DNA from: Butyriboletus loyo
Lineage: Eukaryota; Basidiomycota; Agaricomycetes; Boletales; Boletaceae
Length of the DNA stretch: 64,000 nt
Assembly: GCA_038093515.1 (NCBI GenBank)
Contig: JBBPSI010000047.1
Coordinates: forward strand, 62,001-126,000
Direction: 5' to 3'
This document shows positions 46,835 to 61,140 of the stretch, one piece after another (the first letter of the stretch is position 1; each line of letters opens with the position of its first letter). Both the position numbers and the translations under genes were made by a program. Below the pieces are notes generated by a model that saw only the letters and a program-made list of their open reading frames with translations, was not told the origin of the DNA and made no database searches.

Positions 46835-48122
46835 ATGGATGCACAGTCGCAAAACCATGCCTACACCATCCTGCGCATAAAGCGAAAGCGGACAGAGGAA
46901 CCCTTGGATGCGCTCGGTATGCATTTGGCCACACAACATGCCACCCTTGTCAGCTAGCCTCGCTCACTCTGCAAGTAGTCGTCGAATCGCGATTTAAGCG
47001 GAAAAAACCACGCGGTGGCGTCGACGTGTTTCAGTTCGCCCAAACGGTCGAGCACGACGCTTGGGAGGACAACGAAGTAAGGCAGAATCTCCAGGTAGGT
47101 TCGATGAAAGGACGTGCTTGTCGTGTGCCTTCTCATGCTGGAACTCGTGACGACCCCCTTTATTAGTCTCAGATCTCAAGGCTGGCCCAAGATTCGAATG
47201 AGAATACGAAAGCACAAGCCGTGCCCGGTCGAGAGACAAGACTTCCACCCGTCTGTCGAACGGATAGCGGAGCTCGACGATATTCCGTCAGAGTAACAAG
47301 CGATAAGGAAGATGCAAGACCGAAGAGACGCCCCACTAGCCCGTACGTTCCCTAACCTATGCAGCTGGTCTCCATATCTTAACTCGCGTCGTCCTCCCTA
47401 GCCCGAAAGTCATCTCTTCCAAGGATATCCTACGAAATGAATTCAAGATGTATGATGCAGTCCTCGAGGATCGGGGCCCCACACTACCACCCATGGATCC
47501 CGAGATGGAAAGGTTCCTTCCGATGCTTCAAGATTATCTGACATGTACGCAGCTCACTTCACTCTCACTCGTTGAGAAGCTCATAGTCCAGCTCTGGCAG
47601 TACAAGAAACTACTCTTTCAAGTGTCGTTCCTAATACTAATTCATACGCGGCCACTGGTCACGACTACGTGTGGGATGTATTCTACAGGAAACCCTATTC
47701 ATTAACGGAGTGGAATTCGTTCGCCGCAAACTTTGGGACTGTGTAGGTAGACTTTTGCAACAGTTTTCACAGACAGACTGATATTCGAAAGGACCGGCCT
47801 CCCACCGTCTGTGGGAGATGTCGACTTATCTGACAACTCTGAATCCGAGGAAGAGGACGAGGCCGACGAGGATTCCAATGGTTTGTATTGCGACCTAGAT
47901 CGCGATGTTGTGCTTACGCTCCTTCATGAACCCTCACAGCCGAAGAGTACTACAAGAACGACTATCCCGATGAGGAAGACTCGGATGGCGACGATGGTCG
48001 AGTGTATTATCTGGCTCGAACATCAGCACATCTAACAGGACTTTCTAGAATTGTTTCACGATGCCACGGATGACGAGGATTTCGTCACCGATCCTGCCGA
48101 CAGTGACCACGACTGGAGATGA
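46835..48122 (+). CDS. IWR1: RNA polymerase II nuclear import factor Iwr1
   Basis: Adaptor that carries assembled RNA polymerase II into the nucleus. ATG at 46835 starts MDAQSQNHAYTILRIKRKR, the N-terminal basic localisation signal. It is spliced through VVVESRFKRKKPRGGVDVFQ and FAQTVEHDAWED. A basic linker and KMYDAVLEDRGPTLPPMDPE follow. The conserved core is GHDYVWDVFYRKPYSLTEWN and SFAANFGTV, followed by TGLPPSVGDVDLSD. The acidic tail has NSESEEEDEADEDSN, AEEYYKNDYPDEEDSDGDD and FHDATDDEDFVTDPADSD, and ends HDWR at 48122. About six introns of 45-60 nt fit cleanly in frame. This is the standard layout of the family (SLC7A6OS in animals), so the gene looks complete and functional. Confidence 0.9.
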
Positions 48123-48329
48123 TACGACCTCAAGGTTATGACTTGCTACATCAACATCATTGCATTTCTCTCAAGATCTGGATTACAATATCAAACATTC
48201 ATGGACATGCCATTTGTTTATCACGTGTTGTATCGGTACAAATGGTTCATAGATCGTTGGTTCATTGTTGTCGTTTACGCAACATCCTGTCGTGTTCCGA
48301 GGCTGCCGCTCGTCTTGAGGGAACTCTTG

Positions 48330-50258
48330 TTACTCAGGGATTTTCGTAGCTCGACCTGCACAGTTCAGCGTCCAACTAGGACCTTCTTTCGAGAAACGTA
48401 CCGCATCGTCCCCCGCCATCGTCTGCCACCTCTTTGGTTTCCTCCTGAAGCTCAATAGTCCTAGGTACGCCAACGTCGCAAACGACAAGATAACCACGGC
48501 AAGCGATAATCCGGCGCCCAGGAACCCGGCGCCCACTGGACTGATAGGCGACAATGCCGCCGAGCGAGCTTGCTGTGCAGCGAGTGCGAGCGTATCGCAT
48601 CCCCTCGTTTGTGAATTCTGACAGACGTTGCACCAATCGGCTGTTGTATTCACGGCAGAGGGCTACGATCCCGAGTCAGTTGAGCGCACGAGCGCGCGCC
48701 CCTACACAAACGGTCGTGATGGAGAGTGATTGGAGGGGTGCTTACAGCCACAGCATCGATCAATGCAGAGAGTGGAACGTCCCCCGTTTGGTTCAATAAG
48801 TTGTACGTCTGAAATTCCTGGTCGGTTCCGTTCTTGAAGTTGAACCGGATCACAGGTTCACCTCCAGAACTCGGCTGGCGGACCTCGAAGGCCACGACTG
48901 AGGCATAAGGCACTAGTGACACACGGCGCTTGAGGACGGGGAACAGCAGGGTGAGGTAGTATGAAGCCTACCGATTCCGGCGAGCTGAGGGTTGGCAGCT
49001 GCGATGCCAGTCATGTTAAATAGAGACAGGAAAGGCTTGTAGGCGATGGCCGTGATCATCATCTTCACAGTGTTCGTCCTTTGTACGATACCCTCGAACG
49101 CGTCTAGAATGGAAGGTATAATTGCTTGACCGGCGACTGAACGAGATGTATGGGTTAACCGAGGAGGGGCCCAGACCATGCGGGTATGACTCACTGTTCC
49201 CGATGCCGGACACGCTTGGGTCGGTGAAGACGTTGTATTCGTGCCAGTTTGCAAGGGCGCTTGCTTGTGCGAGGAAAGTAGGAGGAAGTGCTTTGGCGAA
49301 CGTGACGTTGTGAATACTGTTGACGTTCATATAGTCATAGATCTGATAGAAAGTTTTTGACCCTGAGCGACGCAAACGATGCGGTTCCAACGTACGTTCC
49401 ACTATAACCATGTCAGACTCGATGTAGATCCCACGCCTTGAGACGAAGGTTCGTACCATGTTTTCCAAGCTGACCGATCGGCCGTCCAGGTAGGGAGGAA
49501 GGAGGTCAAGGAAAGCAGCACTCTGCTTGGCCATTTGTTGAAATTCTGCAGAGTTATAAAAGTTGGTTGTGTGCGTGTCAAATGTCTGTAACCAATTGAA
49601 TACACCGCCAGGAGATGGAAACCACAAGGTACGAACATTGCAGTCCAGGAATCCTTCCAGCGAGATGTCCAGATTTGGGTCCACGGCATCGACTTGATTG
49701 CTTGGTTAGTGACTTCGATCACAGGGTATGTTACTGATAACGTACTGGGGACATACTGACGATCGCCAAATGTTAATTGATCGAGTCAATGTTGACGAGG
49801 AAATGAGACCACAGGGCAAATGCACGGACCTGATAACCCCCGAGCGGAGCGACGATCGTCGAGCTATTCGCGAGCGTGATGTTATTGTTGACCGTTCCGG
49901 GCCAAAGTCCCTGCGTGAGCGAAACACACGAATCATACACGACACCACTTTCACCACCGAGATCAGCGCGGATGTACACTTGAGACTGGTTGAAGAGGCC
50001 AGTGCTCATTCCGGGGATGTACGAGGGGGAGGATGCATTCAGATAGATCGACTGTAAAAGCTGGCCCAGCTGAAATTCTTGTTGCTAGAGCGAGTCAGTG
50101 GGGATCTGGCCCCAAGGCTATTCCTAACGTACGTTTCCCAAGGGCGTAATTTGTGTTTTACTCGCAGTGTATGTCGTCGGGCTTTGATAAAAACCTAGTC
50201 GATCGCCGTGGCGGACGATGAGCACGACACCAAGTATTTGATCGTTATCTGACGTCAT
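48330..50258 (-). CDS. Histidine acid phosphatase family protein with C-terminal membrane anchor
   Basis: Member of the branch 2 histidine phosphatase superfamily. ATG at 50258 begins MTSDNDQILGVVLIVRHGDR, which includes the catalytic RHGDR. Next come PTTYTASKTQITPLGN, then SQVYIRADLGGESGVVYDSC in a later exon. FLDCNVRTLWFPSPGGVFNW, YDYMNVNSIHNVTFAKALPP, LANWHEYNVFTDPSVSGIGN and AIAYKPFLSLFNMTGIAAAN follow. The C-terminal part has VVAFEVRQPS and WCNVCQNSQTRGCDTLALA. It closes with one hydrophobic helix, GLSLAVVILSFATLAYLGLL, and a short basic tail. No clear signal peptide precedes the RHG strand. The protein is probably tail-anchored, or its N-terminal strand serves for targeting. The physiological substrate is unknown. 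The gene is convergent with IWR1 about 200 bp away. Confidence 0.82.
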
Positions 50259-50545
50259 GACTAAGTGGACCTGTGAGACGGAGAGCCTACGAACGAAGCC
50301 CAGGGAAGGTGATTATAAGAGCTCGAATGTGTGAGTACGACCATCATGGGGTGTGCACTTTATGTAACCGATGTGCATTCGAAGGACCCGGCGGCCAGTT
50401 AGCGTTCACGGTCCCTGAAGCCAGCGTTGTAATTATCCTTCGGAAATACCGAAGTTCGGATTTTCCCCCGCGTGCATAGGACGATTGGCATTAGGGCATG
50501 GCCCCCTCGTCGAACGGCGTGTACGTCAAAGCACGTCAAAGCACG

Positions 50546-51125
50546 TCAGACTGCCAGCGAGGTGTAAGTTAGCGGGACGGGAGCTGATCCATTTCGACTA
50601 GAGCCAAGTTCCGATGTGGTGTGACTGACAGAAAACTCGGCGGCAGCAGGAGATTCCAAGCCAGCTGTGATGGTGTCGAGTTCATCCAAATGAAAATTAG
50701 CCTGAGGATGGTGAAGATTGTTAGTTAGGCGACTTGCTTCGATTTACATATCGTACAACTTTGTGATTTCGTAGACAAAGCAGTTACTATAGGGAATTAC
50801 AATAAATCTAACCTCCGGCTCCCCCCGACCTCCTGCCGATTCCGAATCTATCTCGTCACTCCCAGGGTATCCTTATTGATCCATTCTGGTCCGGTACGAT
50901 TCCCTTGACCACACAAGCAGGTCGCTTTTCTTGTCTACTACTATCTCCACCTCCGACGGTGACTTACTTGCCGTTCCACATGCCGTGCTGGTCAGCGGGG
51001 CAAGGAACGGGTCCGAAGAATGTGCGATTGATGGGAAGGTCCAAACGCGCGGTTTTGTAGGTCTCTGCGAAGCCTGGCCCGAGACCTGGTGTTTGGTATT
51101 GAAAAGTTGAACCTTTAGGTCCACA
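50546..51125 (-). CDS. Possible two-exon remnant of an unrecognised gene
   Basis: The minus strand has an open exon from about 51125 to 50968 (KGSTFQYQTPGLGPGFAETY, then LPINRTFFGPVPCPADQHGM). It ends at a strong donor, GTAAGTCACC. About 265 nt further on, after a CCTCAG acceptor, a second open exon reads NFHLDELDTITAGLESPAAA, EFSVSHTTSELGSSRNGSAP and ends TYTSLAV at 50546. The two may belong to one gene whose 5' exons I cannot find; an in-frame stop lies just upstream of the first. In my reading the clean phase of the second exon does not follow simply from the first. I do not recognise the product. Confidence 0.3.
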
Positions 51126-51974
51126 CAATACTACCGGTAACGGGCTGATCGAGGCGACCAAGCCGCAACGTCAAAACCTTCTGACACCTCGGATTGAATC
51201 TGTTGTCAGGGATCCGGGACAATGCCAACTTGAAGCGATGTAGTGCCCTGGGAGCGTGCAGCCCTGGTATCGAGCTGCCGATCACTAAAATGCCGTGCTC
51301 CAGACTTCCAGGTGGAGAAAACGGCGTCACAGGCAAGACTCAAGTCTCTCATGCCCAGGGTTGAACGAACGTTGACGGTAGAATGTCAGGTACGACACGA
51401 GTCAGTCAATCAGCCAACGTCCCGCAAGAGTTGTAATTTGCCGCTGCAGTCCCCCAGGTTCTGTCGAAATCGGCCGATTGTTTTTGACGATCACTCACTG
51501 AGGCAGAACTGTGACCGGTCTACCCTTTCATGTATTGGCTCGTACTTCTCCCAGGTCACACCTAGCATGTACTACATTCCTGGCAGACTCTCGCCTCTCC
51601 GTGCAGGGTGACTCTGTTTTTGAATTCATCGAGATCGTTTCAAGCGGGATCTTCCGCCACTTTTGCAGGCTTTATCGCCTGGTATGCAAGGAAAAGGTAC
51701 ACATAGATTTGTATGTTTCTGGTCTTTCAGCCAAAAAATTCATTTGAGCTTCATTCGACTCGAGTCGTCGATGTCTTCCTTGTGACTGGCATTAGGACAT
51801 CGGTTGATCACCTGCATGTACTCACAAGGAACCCTTTGTTTCTCGCAATAAAAATGGAGCTGGGCGAACCGACCGTACTTCAGTAGAAACCAGATATTTA
51901 GGCTTGTGTGCCTCCTATCATTATTCATATTCAGCCTTATCTCAGACTCGTCAAACCTCTGACCATTTACCGAA
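51126..51974. other. Intergenic region, no gene seen
   Basis: About 0.85 kb before the alcohol dehydrogenase start. It has short open frames on both strands, none recognised. Its right end is the likely promoter of the dehydrogenase gene. Confidence 0.4.
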
Positions 51975-53613
51975 ATGCAATCTGTGGTACGTTGGTACCC
52001 CCCAGCATACGACATCCGTGTCGAGCAGATCCCTATCCCAAAGTGAGTACGAACGCCTTGCCAGCTTAGCGTGGCGATCACGTTCCGAGAGGTCCCGATA
52101 ATATTACAGGATAGAACATCCAGACGATGCGATCGTCAAAGTGAAGGCATGTGTATCTTATATATCACTTTTAAATGTGTCTTTCTGAGAGAGATTTGGA
52201 CTCGGCTAGCTTGCAGGACTGTGTGGCAGCGATTTACACGTCTATCGTGGTACTGAGGGGTTAACAGAACCGTAAGCTGCCCAGTAGTGTCAACGATCGG
52301 AAAGACGTTGTGACGAAAACAACATCGATCAGTACCGTCTGTGGACATGAATTCATCGGAGAAGTGATCGCTCTCGGTGCGAGCTTTCACCCAGAAGTGA
52401 CGGGACGACCACATCTATACTCTACCCTTAAGGTTGGAGACAAAGTCGTCTCACCATTCACGGTGTCCTGTGGAGAATGCCAGTAGGTTATCGTATTTCC
52501 CCTCCAGTAATCATCACGAATGCCTCTACTAGTTACTGCCGCGTTGGTTTCACTTGCAGATGCGCCGAAAGCCGACTTTTCGGAACACCGCACACGCCGG
52601 GGGGCCAAGCCCAGTATGCTCGGGTCCCACTCGCGGGTGGTACACTTTACAATCTCGAAGGGATCTTGGCCGCTTCTGCGCATCCTTCCCAAGCTACCAA
52701 AGAGGAATTCAAAGACTCGTCATTGCTTTTGCTATGCGATATTTTACCAACGGGTGTATTCACAGCCTTCCAGGCGTTGAACCATCCGAAGACTCTGCCG
52801 ATGCTGACGTCGAGGGCGTACCCTCGGAGTTCAGAGGCAAGCCTACTGAAGAGTGGCGCTTCGGTCCCGTTGAGCGCAGAAGATAGGGTGTTGACGATCG
52901 CGGTCGTTGGCCTTGGACCAGTGGGAGTGGTACGTTGATGTTCGCTAGCTGGGTCTGAAACGGTCGTTAATAAAGCTATGGATGGACAAGTGCGCCTGTG
53001 TCGCATTGCTTGACATGCTCTACATGAGAGACATCGAGTTTCGCATTCTCGCAATTGACCCGACGGAAATTCGACGCAAGAAAATGGAGGCAATATACGC
53101 CACGGTCTCAGAGGCTTATGTCAACCAGCGAATTGGTCATCTGGAGGTGTCTGATATCGCGGAAAGCAAGAATGTCATAACGACATGGACAGAAGGCATC
53201 GGATGTAATGCAGTTCTGGAGGTGAGCGTAATGTCATGATGGACTTGTATCCATAAATATTCGTGTGTATGATACAGGTTGTCGGGAGCACGAGTGCTCT
53301 TTCGCTTGCATACGAGTTGGTGAGACCGTTCGGGTGCATAACCTCGGTAGGAGTGCACGCAAACCACCAAGTGCCCTACACTGGTCGGGAGCTGTACGAC
53401 AAGAACGTGTCGCTTGACTTTGGGCGATGCCCAGTACGAGCGATGTTCCCTATGGCGCTTGAATTGCTATTCCGAAGGCAGGACGTCTTTGGAAAGGTCG
53501 GAGGAGCGACAAGCCTGGTGGAAAAGATCGTCGGGTTCGATGTAGCGGCGAAAACATACGATGATTTTGACAGGGGAAGATGTGGGAAGGTATTGTTTGA
53601 TCCTTGGATGTGA
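51975..53613 (+). CDS. Zinc-dependent medium-chain alcohol dehydrogenase
   Basis: Complete in a model with about six introns. ATG at 51975 gives MQSVVRWYPPAYDIRVEQIP, spliced to IEHPDDAIVK, then LAGLCGSDLHVYRGTEG. The last supplies the first catalytic zinc Cys. TVCGHEFIGEVIALGASFHP supplies the zinc His-Glu pair. GDKVVSPFTVSCGEC is spliced to HYCRVGFTCRC, giving the four structural-zinc cysteines. FGTPHTPGGQAQYARVPLAG follows, then the Rossmann segment VLTIAVVGLGPVGV. The C-terminal part has ILAIDPTEIRRKKMEAIYAT, GIGCNAVLEVVGSTSALSLA, PFGCITSVGVHANHQVPYTG and the end VLFDPWM. Enzymes of this kind oxidise alcohols or reduce aldehydes with NAD(P). Some relatives act on formaldehyde-glutathione adducts, but specificity cannot be read here. 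Probably cytosolic. Confidence 0.88.
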
Positions 53614-53903
53614 TGAATTCTATTCTCCACTCGATGTAGTCTCGAAACCAGAAAGTCAAAGGAAGCGACATTGACATGTGTATGTATGTATTTGTACTTG
53701 ATTGATTCTGACGCGAATGTGACTATTCCACGTGACTTGTCACTTACGTGTCACGCGTCTCGCTGAGGCCAACTAACAGTAATACGAGATTGAACACGCT
53801 ACTCTCAGTGCAACTCGCTCTTAACAATTCCGTGCCACACATCGCCCCAAACTGTGGAGCCAGGTTATTAGGCCCGTTTTTCTCGGTTTAATACTTTGTG
53901 GCC

Positions 53904-58535
<4,632 letters not shown>

Positions 58536-59947
58536 AACGTTTGGTTTTGCTTGCTCCCACGCGCTGTCGATGTTGGGTCGTTTCCGTGTCCGAAATATGT
58601 TTTTTTAGTGTTTTATCGTTATTGCTATCGTTTCTTGTATGTGATCAATAGAGTGAAGGATTACGAGTGCTAGGGATACATTTGCGAAATCGAACGAACA
58701 AAAAAAAACATTAATGCAGTAGTTTTCTGATCATGTAACATGCTTTTGTCACGCTAGCTGTCACTCGCCGAGCATATGCTGACGCGGAGTTTCACATATG
58801 GCCATTTCGAGACCGATATCTATGTTATGTATATGTTATGTACCAGCCGAGGGCAGAGCTGGGCGGAGTCTGAATCCGGCAGTGTGACGATCTGTGACAC
58901 TTCGTGGTTGCCGATTTGAGGACTGGTTCGGGGTATTCGGGGAAGATGATGTACAACACGACCGTGACGATGTTTGATTTATGTATTCCCGTAGCAGGGG
59001 AATCGAGAACAACGCAGATATATTGATGACGCAAACACGACGCGCGGAAACACTAGGTGAAGCTTGCAGTGTCCTTCTAAACGGGATCCCAGTCATCCAT
59101 CGATTCTTTCGCGTCTGGCGTGTTGGCGCGCGCAAGGCTATCACGTCGCTCGAATGATTGATTAAGCTGGTTTTAACATAGCCTCGGTTGACACGGGGAT
59201 CCGACTCACAGGGATGTTCATATCGCTCGAATGTATGAATCCGCAATGTTTGGGCTCTGCCGAGGATGCTTGATATATGGCCGCAGACGTTCTCATCGAG
59301 GTCATATAGTTTCTTCCATGATACTGGTGACTGGATCCTCGTCGGGAGATGGACATACGACGAGGGTGTGCGTAAGGTCTTTGGTGAGAAAGGGCAAACC
59401 CTTGGCTTTTGCTTTCTGCTTCGGAGGTTCTGTCATCACACTATCATTCCTTACTCGCCTTGGCTGCAAGAACGGAGGGGGCGCCCAGGGAGCGCCCATA
59501 AGGGAGATTGAATGGCGCTTGTTTCGTTGCATGAACTCTGGAGTCTGAGACAAAGAAGATAGGATGAAATCGTCATGTGAACGGGAAAATCCGTCTTGGT
59601 ATGCACAGCCACTAGTCACGAACCGGCAACAGCCGAATGAGGACAGGCCTTGATTCAGCACACATCCTCCTCGACGAACAAGGCCTGATCTCATCAAGGT
59701 AAGCAGTCTATATCGTCATTTATGCTGCCCAGCAACCTCGTCGATGTGGTTTGTATACACGACATGCGTTTGGTTCCTGAAGGAACGAGTGTTTGAGGTG
59801 GATCGAATGAGGTCTGGCTGGATGTCGGGGCTGGGAGGTTGGGTTTTTGTTGGCACGAGCCATGTCCGGCCGAGTTGTTGCAGCAGCTGATACATTTCGC
59901 CCGAGGTTGGTACTCATTCACTTGCCCCTTAGACTCGGAATCACGCA
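58536..59947. other. Intergenic region between SMC3 and uL23, no gene seen
   Basis: About 1.4 kb. The first 150-200 bases, with T-rich sequence near 58600, are the likely 3' untranslated region of SMC3. The rest contains only short frames without recognisable content. The final few hundred bases should hold the ribosomal-protein gene promoter. Confidence 0.45.
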
Positions 59948-60629
59948 TGGCCACCACGAAAACGACGAAGGGCAAGGCAGCAGGTGTGTAGAGTCCAGTC
60001 GTTCACACTGTTCATGACTGACTATCGGTGACAGCCCCAGGCAAATCCTCGAAAGATGCCAAGGCCAAGGCCGCCAAAAAAGCTGCGCTGCAGGGCGTTC
60101 ACTCACATTCATCACGCAAGCCCCGTTTCTCTGTGACGTTCCGCCGACCAAAGACGTTGAAGCTTCGTCGCAACCCCAAGTACCCCCGGAAATCGATTCC
60201 ACATGCACCCAGAATGGACGAGTTCCGGACTATCGTCTCGTGCGTGTTGCTGGGTACTTTTTTAACGGGAGTGGATGCTGACACGGTGTGGGTGGCAGAC
60301 CTTTGAACACGGAGTCTGCGATGAAAAAGATTGAGGAGCACAACACGCTGGTGTTCGTTGTTGACATTCGGTCGAACAAGCGTCAAATCAAGGACGCTGT
60401 GAAGAAGCTTTACGACGTGCAGGCTGCCAAGGTGAACACGCTCATCCGGTAAGGCATACGTGTTATCGATCGGATCGACGCTGAAGGATCGTAGACCGGA
60501 CGGAAAGAAGAAGGCATACGTCCGCCTTGCACCTGACCACGACGCGTTGGATGTTGCCAACAAGGTGATGACGTCTCATCATAAGCGATGCTACGCACTG
60601 ACAGGCCGCTGTAGATTGGTTTCATCTAA
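59948..60629 (+). CDS. 60S ribosomal protein uL23 (L23a/L25)
   Basis: Large-subunit ribosomal protein at the nascent-chain exit tunnel. It binds early to 25S rRNA and forms part of the docking site for signal recognition particle. ATG at 59948 ([12 protein letters not shown]) is followed by an intron near the start, typical for ribosomal protein genes. A Lys/Ala-rich tail, [20 protein letters not shown], comes next. The body has [35 protein letters not shown], spliced to [20 protein letters not shown] and [28 protein letters not shown] is spliced to [20 protein letters not shown]. The last intron (50 nt) joins ANK to IGFI, and the stop is at 60629. Every intron join is in frame. Confidence 0.95.
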
Positions 60630-61140
60630 ATCAACTTTTGAGCATGTGGTTGTTATTCCGATTATCCAATTGTCTCGTATGTCTACATGCAATGCAATGC
60701 AATGTTTATGCCACGCTTTCGTTGTGAAATTGAGATATTTTTTGTGAGGGATAATGCCGCTGTGTGATGGTTGGACGAAACGCAGAGCGGAGGAAGAGAA
60801 ACGGTTTGGGGTATTTGTGTGTCTAGCGACGTATGCGTTGGGAGGGCCGTATCGATGGAGTGTGATGTCTCGTTTTTATTTTTATTTGTTGTCGTAATTT
60901 ACATTTCCCGCACTCGGTTGCTTTCCTCCTCCTCGTCCGTTTCCAACGCTGTCGCCATCGCCGAGCTCGCTCCCCTCCCAGGCTCCCCCTCCGCGACGCC
61001 AGGAAATCACACCAAAATCTATTGTTGATTAATACTTCTGCCCCACCAGTTGCCCCGTCGTACCGCGACGTCCACTCGTTATCGCGTTTCCTGGCACTTC
61101 TGCCTGTCCTTGCTCTTCAGCAGTAACATAAATCCCATTC
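60630..61140. other. Intergenic region, promoter side of the mucin gene
   Basis: About 0.5 kb with no gene. T-rich sequence follows the uL23 stop. Pyrimidine-rich sequence (CTTTCCTCCTCCTCGTCCG near 60920 and more near 61100) precedes the mucin start, as is common in fungal promoters. Confidence 0.4.

Noticed and set aside
50520..50550. Short direct repeat CGTCAAAGCA (about three times)
   Set aside because: Too short, and lies at the end of a possible exon; no array structure, so not a CRISPR or satellite.
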